Assembly: GCA_037974965.1 (NCBI GenBank)
Contig: JBBPFI010000003.1
Span: forward strand, 2,418,001-2,482,000
DNA length: 64,000 nucleotides
Direction: 5' to 3'
Source: Dacryopinax spathularia
Taxonomy: Eukaryota; Basidiomycota; Dacrymycetes; Dacrymycetales; Dacrymycetaceae
The notes under the pieces are model-generated. The model saw only the letters and a list, made by a program, of their open reading frames with translations, ran no database searches and was not told where the DNA came from. Positions 46,123 to 57,410 of the stretch are shown piece by piece. Each line of letters begins with the position of its first letter. Position 1 is the first letter of the stretch. The position numbers were made by a program, and so were the translations under genes.

Positions 46123-49100
46123 GATAGTGCATTGTCAGGTCTTCCGGATTCCTGGCGATGTCCCGACTCTGAGCTGTAAGATAATATGGCAGGCAATAAT
46201 GTTGCACCTGGCAGGAAGCCACAGCTTGAGGTTCTCTTGGATCAGACATAGCAATATTCGACTTTGAGCGCGCTTGTGATAGGTTGGAATGGAGCAGAGC
46301 GACGCGCCTTGCTTGTCGAAAAACGGACGGCATAGCCTGTCGTTAAGAGAACAGTTGCGTCGATCATGAAAACTAGATCCCTATTCGAAGCACAACCGAG
46401 ACACCTACGGCTGGCCTCGCCTGAAGGGGACCGGAGTTGCATCTTATGATGCCGTTGAAAGAGCTGAGGAGGCCAGACATACTTTCATATATCGATGGGC
46501 CAACCTGTGGTCCGAAAGGTGAGACAACTTGCGGACCATCGTGAACGTATCTGCGCACCTTGTCCGATAGCAGTTCAGGCCGTGTAAGTACACTGCTTGT
46601 TGCTAGTGAGCGTACCCGGTGCAGATAATGTAGGTGGCCCCCCACACTTAGCCTCACGCTCCCGTTTCGCCGCGACTGTCTTGCCATGAGACACATCAAA
46701 CGTCAGTTCCAACCTTGAGCAAAAGGCAGAAGTCACGGTTGCTCGTCCGACAGCCGAAACTTGCCCGTTTCGGGTTGCCATTGTCCGATGGCGGAAGGTG
46801 TCTGCGCCAACAAGCTCCATCTCAGCGGGTGTACTACTTTTCATGGTGCGAGTGTTGGCATCGCGGTGACCTGACGCCGTCTTACCGCCCGGATAATCCG
46901 AACGAGGGTGCATAACCCCGAAGCTTTGCCCTGAACGTATTCAGCTTCAACCATAGGGATATCGAGCGCGGATCTCTCCTTTGAGCCGTATGTTGCGGCC
47001 GAGGCGCATAGCGTGAGTCCGTCAGAAAGCGGTGCCTGGTAACCACTTTCGGCCAGAGTCTTGCATGACACAAGCCAGAAGTCAAGGTACGGTAGTGCTG
47101 CCCTGTGTCGCAGCGAGCACAGAAAGCCGGAGAATATCCGCAGCGATTTTGCCTCAAGTCCGAGCATACTGCGGCATCGGGACGACTAAGGACAAAACCT
47201 GCCTACTCAGGGATCCGTTCCTCCGGGATCGATCGGGCTTCTTCACGTGGCGGAAATCTGTTGCGGAACGAGCCGGATCATTGCTCAGCTCTTTGGCGGC
47301 TGTGTTCAGGGAAAATCAATAGTCCGCGGTTTTCCCCATTGGCTGATACGCCGTCTCAGGACATCAGTAGCCGTCGTCTGTACCATCAGGAAGCGTTCAC
47401 GCTTCTCGATGCGGCTCGGTCAGAATGCCTATTTCTCACTGGCTAGCAGTCGGCGATGGTTGGGGATTGCAGAGGGCGTCAACCAGAGTCAGGTAGACTT
47501 GCCCCATGGAGACTTTTCACGCCAACGCCGATGCGCTCTTCTTCCCAGCGCCCAGAGCGATAGCGACCCAAACACCGGCTGGTCGCTGCCAGCGCGGCAC
47601 CGCAAGCGCGAGCTTGTGCGATGCGTTCTTACCCAAAGTTGATAACCGAACCCCCCGGGGCTCCAGCCCCCTGATATGCCGCCCATGGGGTAACCTTCGG
47701 CTTGCACTATTTTTGCCTGTGCTCGGCCATCCCCTGATATGTGAGCTTCCCGAAGTCGAAGACGTTGGTATCGTCAAGCACATCTCATCCACTTATCCGG
47801 CAGACTTTTCTTTTAGGTAAACGACTATCGCGCGCCCCAGAGACTACCGGACCAAATTTTCTCTCTTCCACTCCCTTCAAACGATCGGTTAGGAGCTTGC
47901 CTGGCTGGCGGCACTAGCGGTCCGCCGCCTGCGCCTGGTGCAAAGACGTCATCCTGCAGCATTGAGCGACTGTATGCCCCAACCCAGCTACAGGTGCGAG
48001 CAAATCGCCTCTGCCTTGGGCCAGGGCGACAACATCACCGAGCCCAGACATAGTCTTTCCCGAGATACTCCGACTGCCCCTCGGCGTCCCTGAGTTTATG
48101 ACGCAGTCTGCAGGAGAATATGAGACAGTCAAGCCAACGCACGGAGATATGTAATTCATTGCTATTTGAATATAGACCGGGCGGGGATACCTCGGATCCC
48201 TGCGCCGCACGTATGAGGCCGCCGCACGGGCAAAGCGTACCAAGCAACCCAAGGCCTCATCGTGTACAGACCCAGAAAAGATTGCAGCCTTGACTGCGGC
48301 TGTGCTTTGCTTGGCAATCGTGGAAAGCCCCGAACCATCTCCGCCCTTCCTTGGGTTACGTATTGGTTCCTCCAGGTGCCTTCGGCTTGTGTCGCGACTG
48401 AAGGGTGTGGAATATCCGTGGGCATCTTCTGTCGCCTTTGCACTGGTATCGTACTACAAAGATGCACGGCTGCTTTGGTCTGAAGATCGGCGTCGGAGGT
48501 GACTTAGAATAGATAGATGTCCTGGCGAGCCCACAGCGCAGCGTGCGCAAAGGCGTCAAGTTGGCGCAGGAATGTCAGGTGCCTGCTACGGCTAAGGAGG
48601 GGCACGACGCATGGTGAAGCTAAATTTTCCGAGGTCCGGAAGCGCCACTGACGCTCGGCATCCCCGCTTCATGCCTTAGTGAATCAATCTCCGGTAAATC
48701 GCCGGGTGCGACCTGTGGCAAACGATCGGGGATGAAGCGGAAGCAACCCTAAGTGGGCATCAAAGGCATCTTCGAACCACGCGGCGCGGAAGCGTCACTG
48801 AGCGTGTTGCACGGGGTTGGTCTCACCGCCGCTCCTCTCCTCTTCACGATTCGCTTCGATTTGGGTGCACAACGGAAAAATGTGAGTGCATCTGCTGATG
48901 GAAGACGTACAGGGAAGGCCAAAGATGCTTCTCCGTGCCTTGCCCCATCCTGGCGCTCCTTGTCCGCCCGCTTCGGCATGCCAGATGGGGAATGACCGCT
49001 CCAGATCTCCGCGCGTGTGCTGCCATAACATGAGAACTATGTTCGAACAAGGCACAAGGCCCGCAAGACATATAAGCCCGCCTCCCCACCGAGCCCCTCG

Positions 49101-49229
49101 CTGCTCCCCACGGGATCCCCGCATTCATCTCCCCCCCGCGCGCTTCGCTCCATCGCCCACTACGCTTAGCAGTCCCTCGCCATTGCAGCGTCGATAACCT
49201 CTGGGTAACGAGACTGAGATCACAACAAG
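46123..49229. other. Long gene-free stretch between the transporter paralogues
   Basis: About 3.1 kb in which no open frame over ~150 codons looks coding and none resembles the transporters or the neighbouring gene. Composition is mixed and no direct terminal repeats were noticed. The right end is the promoter of transporter 2: a TATA-like CATATAAGC at about 49068 lies 160 bases before the ATG, followed by C-rich cores. It could hold decayed genes, a non-coding RNA or only regulatory DNA. Confidence 0.35.
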
Positions 49230-50929
49230 ATGGCAGGAGGCGCAGTTGCATCCAAGGAGCCCACATCGCTCGCGATTGCTGAGCTTCTCGACCCACGTCC
49301 ATGGTGGAAGAACTCGAGGTTGATTATCCTCAATCTCTGGATTCTCCTCCTCCTTATCACCTCCTACACGAACGGTTATGATGGATCTATGATGAGTACG
49401 TTGGACTTGGTTGCGGTTCTATGAATTAGTACTGAGGGCAGCGCAGACGGTCTCCAGATCCTGGACCAATGGTCTAACGCGATGGGCAACCCAACTGGTG
49501 GCAAGCTCGGTCTCCTGAACGCCATCCAGAACATCGGCGCACTTGCTGCCACTCCCATGGCACCGTATGTCACTGACGGCATCGGACGGCGACTCGCCAT
49601 CATCTGGGGTGCATCGCTCATGATTGCCGGCACGGCGATCCAGTCCGCTGCGCAGAGCGTCGAGTACGTGTTATCTTACCTGATCGTTTGGTACGCCCTC
49701 TGATGACTTTCAATAGGATGTTCATTGGCGCCCGTTTCCTGATCGGCTTCGGGCTCACGTTCGCTGCGAATGCCGCTCCTCTTCTGGTCTCTGAGCTCGC
49801 ATACCCGCCTCACCGTGCGCCGCTCGTCTCGACCTACAACTCGCTCTGGTACTCCGGCTCGATCGTCGCTGCCTGGACAACTTTCGGTACTTTCCGCATT
49901 CCGAACCAGTGGGCTTGGCGCATCCCGTCCATTCTTCAGGGTCTCCCTTCGGTCCTCCAGGTCTGCCTTATTTGGTTCTGCCCTGAGTCGCCTCGCTGGC
50001 TCGTCTCCCGCGGCAAGGACGCCCAGGCTCTGCGCATTCTCGCCTACTACCACGGCCGCGGCAATGACCAGGACCCTCTCGTCCAGTTCGAGTACAACGA
50101 AATCAAGGAGGCTATCGAGCTCGACCGTGAGATTGCCAAGACTGTTGGCTGGATCACGCTCTTTGCCACTCCAGGCAACCGCCGCCGCATGCGCATCATC
50201 ATCGCCCTTGCTTTCTTCTCCCAATGGTCCGGCAATGGTCTTGTCTCGTACTACCTCAACCTCGTCTTCACCGCCATCGGCATCACCGACAAGACGGAGC
50301 AGACTCTCATCAACGGCATTCTCCAGATCTTCAACCTTCTCGTGGCACTTATCGCCTCCTTCCTTTGCGAGAGGGCTGGTCGTCGTCTGCTCTTCCTGAC
50401 TTCCAACGTGGGCATGCTGCTCTTCTTCGTCGCCCAGACGATTTCGTTCGCTCGAAACTCGATCACCGGCTCGCACGCGGCAGGAAACTCGGTCATCGCG
50501 TTCATCTTCCTCTTCTACGCCGCCTACGACATTGCCTACACCCCGCTCATCGTCTCCTACACCGTGGAAATCCTGCCGTACCAGCTGCGCGCCAAGGGCT
50601 TCACCATCTTCAACTTTATGATCTCGCTCGCCCTCATCTTCAACCAATATGCCAACCCAATTGCCATGGGCAACATTGGCTGGAAGTACTACATCGTCTA
50701 CGACTGCGTCCTCGCCTTCGAAATCTTCTTCATGTACTTCTACTGCGTCGAGACGAAGAACAGGACCCTGGAGGAGACGGCTGCGCTGTTCGACGGCCAG
50801 GACAAGGTCGAGGCCATCGCTGCCCGTGCTGCGAACGATGCCGGCTTCGATCACCATGTTCCTTCCCGCCACGCCGACGACAAGTCGGACGAGGTCTACG
50901 AGGAGAAGAGCAAGGCAATCCATGCCTAA
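49230..50929 (+). CDS. MFS sugar transporter 2 (intron-poor paralogue)
   Basis: Close paralogue of the gene at 41489, same family and expected role (sugar uptake at the plasma membrane). Exons 49230-49395, 49447-49663 and 49717-50929 give about 531 residues. Motifs: LNLWILLLLITSYTNGYDGS, DGIGRRLAIIWGA, PESPRWLVSRGKDAQA, FFSQWSGNGLVSYYLN, AGRRLLFLTSNVG, EILPYQLRAKG and VETKNRTLEETAALFDG. It retains only two introns, at positions also used in transporter 1; the last 1.2 kb is one exon where the paralogue has eight introns. Codons are strongly C-ending (CTC, GTC, ATC, TCG), suggesting high expression. The C-terminal tail is hydrophilic, with Asp/Lys/Glu. Confidence 0.95.
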
Positions 50930-51282
50930 TAGCCTTCCGCCTGATGATTTCTCTGCTTGCATAGTTTTTCCTTTGGATACAGTAATGACGAACGATGACG
51001 GTTCTGTATTTTCTACTACATCACACCTCTTGGGCGCTCTTGCGCTGCGGGCATTCCTGTATGGAATGGACTCAGACAGTGGAAAGTGCAATATATCTCA
51101 TGACTATTCACACATGACAAGGTGCTTCACTCTTTGCGTCGCGAGATCGTTATGATTGCAAGTTGTGAAGATAGCGCCGAAGCTACCGTGCTCCTGGAGC
51201 GGCGTGCATGAAATTCGGAGTGCAATATGCGGATGCCCGCTCTGCTGAACGGCGAGCCGTTCCAATTATACTCACCTTCTCA

Positions 51283-51413
51283 TAGACCTCGTCCGACTTG
51301 TCGTTGGCGCGGCGGAAAAGAACATGGTCGTCGAAGCTGGCATCGTTGACTGCACGGGCAAAAAGGGCCTCGACCTTTGTCCTGGCCGTCGAACAGGGCA
51401 GGGGTCTGCTCCA
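51283..51413 (-). pseudogene. Inverted fragment of a sugar-transporter C-terminus
   Basis: Read on the minus strand, this stretch aligns base for base with the end of transporter 2 (about 50772-50905): LEQTPALFDGQDK against LEETAALFDGQDK, then the frame shifts by one extra A (AAAGG for AAGG), then NDKSDEVYEK against DDKSDEVYEEK. By eye identity is about 85% over ~135 bases. It lies about 350 bases past the transporter stop in the opposite orientation and 150 bases past the MDV1 stop. No other transporter sequence flanks it. Either a partial inverted duplication or the last trace of a third family member on the minus strand. Confidence 0.85.
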
Positions 51414-51566
51414 GCCTCAAACAGCATCGGACAGCATGGGATGTGGACGAATGATTCACGCAGACCGAGCACCATTTGGCCCCAATTCGCAGCCCAAAGC
51501 GACTACAAGGCTGCACGGAGGGATCATCATTAGGCAATAATATTCATGCCCGCTGGCCCGTAGTTA

Positions 51567-54120
51567 CTATAAAGCCCACGTCTTGACCACCCCGTCCGCC
51601 CCGCCGGAGATCATATACCGATCTATATACCTCAGCTTTGTCGCTGGCTGGGTATGCCCGTTTATGGAGAGTGTCGACATCTGGCGGGAGGTGCGGTTCC
51701 AGATCTGCCAAATGCATCATCAACCGATTGCTTCACTAAGAATGAAGAGGAAGAAGGAACCTTTACGCCGTTCTCGCTTGCGCAGGTGACCACTTTTCGC
51801 GAGTCGAACTGGAGTGACGTGACTGGTCCGTCATAAGAGATAAGGTCGACGGTGCTGCCCATCCTTAGGTCCCATATCTACTGCGCAGTCAGCCTCGCTC
51901 TTGCCGAAACAAAATAGACTCGAAAAAAAAGAAAGAGCGCAAGAGAGATAAGGGAGGGAGAACGCACCCGAACAGTCTTATCCAAGCTCCCACTCAAGAT
52001 GTTCAGCTCGTCAAACTGCACACACGTCACAGGCGCCGTATGACCCAACAACGTCCTGTGCGGCTGTCCCGTGCGCATATCCCACAGCCTCACACCTCCA
52101 TCCCCGCTCCCGCTCACCAGGGCATACCCCCACGCCTGCACGCCGCCGACGTAGTCTGTCCAGACTTCGCCCGTGGACGGGATGGGCCATGAGAAGGATC
52201 CTGAGGCCGCGGCGAGGAGGCCTGAGGGAGAGAGAGCTTCGATTGACGGGGTTAGGGGGGTCGTTATGGGTGGGTGGGAGATCGCCCAGAGGATGTCCAT
52301 GGTGAGGATACATTGGCCCGTGGTGAGGTCCCATTGGCGGAGGGTCTTGTCCGAGGCGCCTGTGACCTGCAACATCCGTCGAGTTAGCAGCACTCAATCA
52401 GCTGAGAGCATAAGACGCACCAAGCTAGTATCCTCGAAGTATAACGCTGTGACGGCCTTCGAGTGCCCCTCCAAAACATGCACCAACGGCCCCCTCTGTT
52501 CCTCAGGCTCATGTTCCCCCAGCGCAGCATCCCCATTCATGACCACCTTTCCCTTCCCCTTCCCTTCCCCGCTCGCATTCGCATGTCCCTCAAGCTCAGC
52601 AGCAGCAAGCGCAGCAGCAGCCACAAGCTCCCCCTCCTCCACTTTCCGCAGATCCCATACTCTTACCGCTCCGTCCTCCCCGCCTGTTATGCAGACGTCG
52701 CCTTCGACTTGGATCGCTTTGACACACCCGCTGTGTCCGCGTAATCGGCCAACTTCCTCGCCTTCTAAGAGGTCCCAGACGCGCACGGCGCCTTCCCGGT
52801 CGGCGCTGATGAGCGTGCCGTAGGGCTCGCTGAAGTCTAGGGCTGTTATAGGCGAGGAGTGGGATAAGGTCTGCATATACTGTCAGCTAGAACGTAGCCG
52901 ATATCGAATGGGAGCATACCATAAATGCGACCCCTGGCGGTAGGTCGTCATGTTCTGAAGGTAAGAACGCTGGCCCTGTCGCACAACGTCAGAATATACC
53001 GCATATACCTGAACCCAGGTAAGATACGGACCCTTCTTTCGGCGTGCAGCAGGACTAGGCACATCAGGCTTGGCAAGTTCTCGCTCCGCCAGCTGTTCCT
53101 GCACGCCAATGACTAGAAATCGAACGTGTCAGCTTCTATCAACAGAATGGAGCAGATGTCGAACGTACGCTCGTCATCTAGCTCTAAGTCCTCTTCTTGC
53201 AGTTTTAGGAGATCTTGATGTAGCTGATTCCGGATCGCGTCGAGTTTTGCAATCTTTTCCGTAATCTCGTCTATCTCCGCATTGACCAGTGCCTACGACG
53301 CATCAGTACTGCCGCATAAGAGGCAAGACAGAGTAAAAGAGACGCACCCTCCGCACATGCAAGTTCTCCTTATCCCACTTAATCTCCGCGACCTGCGTGC
53401 TCAGCTCCTCCTTACTCAACACCTTGCCCATCTCCCGCTCTTTCCTTCTCTCCTGCCTGCCCTTTCCCTTCCTAGGCGTTGCCAGTCCCCGACTAGGTTC
53501 CTCAGGGACGCTCTCCTCGGTCAACATCCCCCTCTCGCCCATGCCATGCTTCAGCAGCCCCGCCCGGCCCTCGCTCATCCTCACTTTTCTCCTTCGTGCC
53601 TTGCCCCTCTCAGCGCTAGGGATGGTCGCCTGAAACCCCCGGAGCAAGCTCACATCCTGCGCTACGCCCTGCGGTTCTGGTACGTCTGCGTGCAGGAGTT
53701 CGGGCGTCGCTTCGAGGATTTGCATATCGGCCGAAGTGACCCGTCGCTTGTTCATCGTTATCCTCAGCGGGGCCCGGCCGAGAGCCGCAAAGTCCGCTGC
53801 TCGGGGAGCAATAGGTCTTGAAGAGGTCGAGGCGGAGCTAGCGACGCCCTTGATCATCCGAGGCGTCATAATAACCGGAGCCACTGTCCACAACCCGCAT
53901 GAGCAGTCCACTCTCACGCAGGACAGGGAAGAGGAGGGAAAGAGGGGGACGTACGGTCCTTGAGGATCCGCGTGGAATCGCTTCGAGAGCCAGAGAAGGG
54001 CGTCATGATCGTTTTGCTCAGAGCGGCGAGGTGGGACGGTCCGCTCTTGCTTGATGAGGCTGAGCCCTCGACGATGGGCTCGAGGGCCTCGCGTGGCTCG
54101 CGTTTTTGTGAGGTGGGCAT
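51567..54120 (-). CDS. MDV1: Mitochondrial division protein Mdv1-like WD40 adaptor
   Basis: Adaptor that bridges Fis1 on the mitochondrial outer membrane and the dynamin Dnm1 during fission. Layout as in the family: N-terminal extension (start MPTSQKREPREALEP at 54120; an intron joins TRILKD to LAPVIMTPRMIKG), a coiled coil in the middle (ALVNAEIDEITEKIAKLDAI, LHQDLLKLQEEDLELDDE), then a C-terminal WD40 propeller. Repeats are seen at GAVRVWDLLEG, GAVRVWDLRK, KTLRQWDLTTG, GGVRLWDMRTG, KTVR..WDLRMG, a GVK..WNRTS blade and GVVKTWAL at the stop. A long Gly/Ala/Lys-rich loop (about 52535-52640) is inserted in one blade. About seven exons; junctions in frame. Caf4 would be the alternative name, but non-yeast fungi have a single Mdv1-type gene. 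Confidence 0.88.
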
Positions 54121-54521
54121 CCTGCCCCTGCTTTCCTTTCGCCCCTGTCGACCCCTGAAGTGTTCTGCAGCTCAAAGCAGTAGTAGAGATAGTAGAGAGT
54201 TAGGAGTTCACTGGGAGCATATAGCTGCAGGAATAGGCAATCTCAACCGTGGCTTGTGAAGGGAGAACCCGGCCGACCCTGGGCAACGATCAGTGACGCA
54301 CAACTTCAGCGGGACCAACAGAGCAACTTCACAACTGCACCCGGAAATGCGCGTCTTCTCCCTCGGTTCCGGCTTCTACCTTTTTCTCGCGAATTTACGT
54401 AGAGTACACGCGAGCTATATGTGTGCAAAGAGAGAGCAGCATGCAACCCTGATTCATTTCACGTAGTAGTATACAGTATTGGACAATATTCTGAGCTCGG
54501 TGTAAGACCAGAGACTAGCGA
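54121..54521. other. Spacer between MDV1 and the RING gene
   Basis: About 400 bases: the MDV1 promoter on the left and the 3' region of the RING gene on the right. Nothing else seen. Confidence 0.3.
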
Positions 54522-56903
54522 CTAGCGACGCGTAACGGGCAAAACGGCCGGCCTCCTCTGGCTACGGCGCATAGGATTGCTCCTCACAGTGACAACGCCC
54601 TCATTGGAAACTCTTCTCCCCGGTACCGGCTGGTTTCCGCCTACTGCTGGGTTGGCGTTGCTAGGGCGGACGCGGTTGCCCAGGCCAGAGGGGGCGGGCA
54701 CGCGCCGCGCTCTCTGGGACCGTGCAATTTCTTGAGCTGCGGGAAGGAGCACAGGGTGAGAAATAGAGCGCCTGTGCCCCGCTGTTGGTGTGGTGGACGT
54801 AGATCTCGGACGAGCGGGTGTAGGCGTACGCGTACGGTCCGGCGAGCTGCGGCTGGGAGAAGGCGGTGTGAGCGGGATCGAGCGCCTGACGGGCGGAGTA
54901 GGGGGCAGGACGAGCTGGGGGGATACGTAGCGCCTGTGCGTGCTTCCGGTCGGAGGAGGGCTGAACCGTCTATGTGTGCGGACTATAGCTGGCGAGCTAG
55001 GCTGAGAACGAGGTTGGGAGGGATGACGCCTCTCTGCGCGTTGCGGGCTCGACCCGAGTTGCTGTAACCGGCGGAGCTGGTCTTGCAGGCTGCCTCGAAC
55101 GATGGCCTGCTCGCGCTCCTCATCCGAGTCGCCGGGCGTGTTCTGCTCCGGAGAAGGGGCACGACGCCTGCTGATGACGGCGGAAGGACGTGCGGGAGGT
55201 GTAGCATCACGGTCGGGGAACAGTGACGGGGCAGAGCCAGCACTACGAGTTCTCTGGCGCGGCGTGCCATGATGTGGGGCCTGTGCGGGTTGCTCGCCCG
55301 CATGGGGCGGAGTCGGCGGCCGATTGCCCCGCAGGAGGCGTTCGTTCAGTCGACGCAACATCCGTCCGAGGACGTCCTCCTCCCCCTCTTCCTCTTCCCC
55401 TTCCCCTTCTTCCAGCTCCATGTCCGAATCTATCTGGTCGTTGCTGTCGCTGCCCGACATATCAGTACCGAGCCAGCTCATATCTTCACTCGCGCCATCT
55501 TCGTCATACCGCTCTATAAACGGTGCAACGTCGTCAGAATCTTCATGTAATTCTTCATCTTCGTTCGCGTCTTCATCGTACACACTTTCACGGTCGTACA
55601 TGCCCTCTATAAAGTAAGGCGCGTCCTGGTAGTCGGGAGCATCTTCATAATCAGGAGCATCGTCGGGCGGAAGGACATCGTCCTCCCCATCCGAGAGCCA
55701 TTCTTCCCCACCCTCAAGCCAGGGCACACCCTGTATAGGGCGCAGAACAGCTTGTATCTCCTCGTCCGAGTCAAGATCATTGATAGGGCTAGCCAGGCGC
55801 GCAGGCCGTGCAGGAGCACGCCGCACGGCCGGCTGCGTGACCTGGCGGGGCGGGAGCATGCGTGCCAGACGAACGGCCTGACGCTGAGCCGCGTGCCGTT
55901 CACCCATGTATTCGATATCGGTGTCACTGCCAGCGCTTGAGTCCAAGTCGGAGTCCGAGTCTGGGCCCATCTCCGCCTGCATGCGGCGAAGCTCGTTCTC
56001 GGCTCTGGTCAGCCTCTCGACGTCGGCGAGTAGCGCGCCTCCGATTGCCGGTGCGCCATCTTGCGCAAGCAGGGCGTTGATAGCCTCAATGTCGAACACA
56101 TCCTCATCGTCTCTCCAGCGATTCGCCCTGACCGCAGCAGGATCAGGCGGAGGGCGATTCTTGATAACCGTCCATTCCCTGCCCAAACCATATCAGACCC
56201 GAGTGCATATACGCAGCGTACGAAACAGGACGCACCCCATCCGTTTATCCCAATCTTTCCGCTTCTGCCCTTCCTTCCCCCATTCCGCACATCCACTCGC
56301 TTCGAGCACAGCGACGTGCTTCTCGATAATGCTGTCCAAACTGCGGCAGGGTATGAGCGCTTTCGCGGGACTGGCCGGCTCGCGGCAGGTATGACATGTA
56401 GGATTTGGTTTCTGGGCGCATACATTCAGCTTTTCCCATTTCACGATGCACGAACATGGAGAATGGACAGACCTGGGTTATCCATTGATCGGAGCATATA
56501 CCGCAGGCCATGTGCCCACAGGGGTTGATAAGCTGCGAGCCAACCCTACAACAAACGCGTCAGCACGCTCACTCCCATCTCACCAGCGCTAAGGATGGAG
56601 GATAGGAGGAAAAGGGACGCACATAAGCTCCAAGCAGATAGGACACGTCAAGTCATCTTCGAACGCGCTCTGCACGTCCATCTTCGCCGCATGGGCTTCC
56701 TCGGCGGTGGGGGCGACCTTCTGCCTCTTGCTAGGCTTGTCATTCGCGTTTCCGTTGGCGGGGGTGGTGACAGAGTGGGCGCGTCGTTTTCTTGAGTTTC
56801 TGAGCATGTGCATGGTTGATGAGTGCGAGTTTGAGGGCGAAGAGAAGAGGGGGACGTACGAGCTGGACGGCTGGTCCATCGCCAGTCTTGCGCGTAGACT
56901 CAT
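54522..56903 (-). CDS. RING-finger protein with long acidic/Arg-Ser-Pro tail
   Basis: Probable nuclear E3 ubiquitin ligase. I place the start at 56903 (MSLRARLAMDQPSSS); removing an intron of about 56 bases gives NSRKRRAHSVTTP and a basic nuclear-localisation-like patch (KPSKRQK). RING residues: CPICLELM, then across an intron NPCGHMACGICSDQW, then CHTCREP, completing a C3HC4 finger. After ALIPCRSLDSIIEKHV an intron leads to REWTVIKNRPPPDP and a ~540-residue last exon rich in Asp/Glu (DDVLPPDDAPDYEDAPDYQ; LEEGEGEEEEGEED) and later in Pro/Arg/Ser. The short helix after the RING resembles that of CHFR/Rad18-type ligases, but no FHA or SAP domain is visible, so the substrate is unknown. Confidence 0.85.
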
Positions 56904-57410
56904 CTTGCTTATCCACGCCCTTCCGCAACGCCGTCTATCTTCTACAGACAGCCCTGTCACCTACCGCCTACAACTACCTCCTACTAAAGCAAGCGGCAGG
57001 CAACAAGCAGAACGAGGGGCTACAGGAGCTAAACGAAGCAGTAGAGGGACGAGAGGAGGTAGGAGGTAGGAGGAGAAGGTATGACCCGGCCCAGCATGCA
57101 CGAGCACGCACTGGCGGTGATCGGTGGCGAAGCAATTCTCGGCGGCACGCGAAGGGAAGCTAACGAGTCGGATGCACGCGAGTCAGCCTGAGCTTCAGGG
57201 ACCGAGTTTAGGGCTGGTTCCGATATCGCCGACGGACCCGACACATTTCTCCGGTACATACTTCTGATGTGGGGAGGTGACGGCAATTGCAAGCTGAAGC
57301 TTACCAGACCGTACTACGTTGTACGTAACTAACATTCGAGAGTATTTCTTACCCATTTCTACAGTATCTTCCATCATGCACCCCTGCCGTCCGTCGGTGT
57401 TAGCTTGAGC
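56904..57410. other. Spacer between RING and dehydrogenase genes
   Basis: About 500 bases: promoter of the RING gene and 3' region of the dehydrogenase. No feature recognised. Confidence 0.3.

Noticed and set aside
46373-47642. Several overlapping 90-130 codon frames in the long gap
   Set aside because: They occur on both strands at once, lack conserved motifs and cannot be joined by good splice sites.
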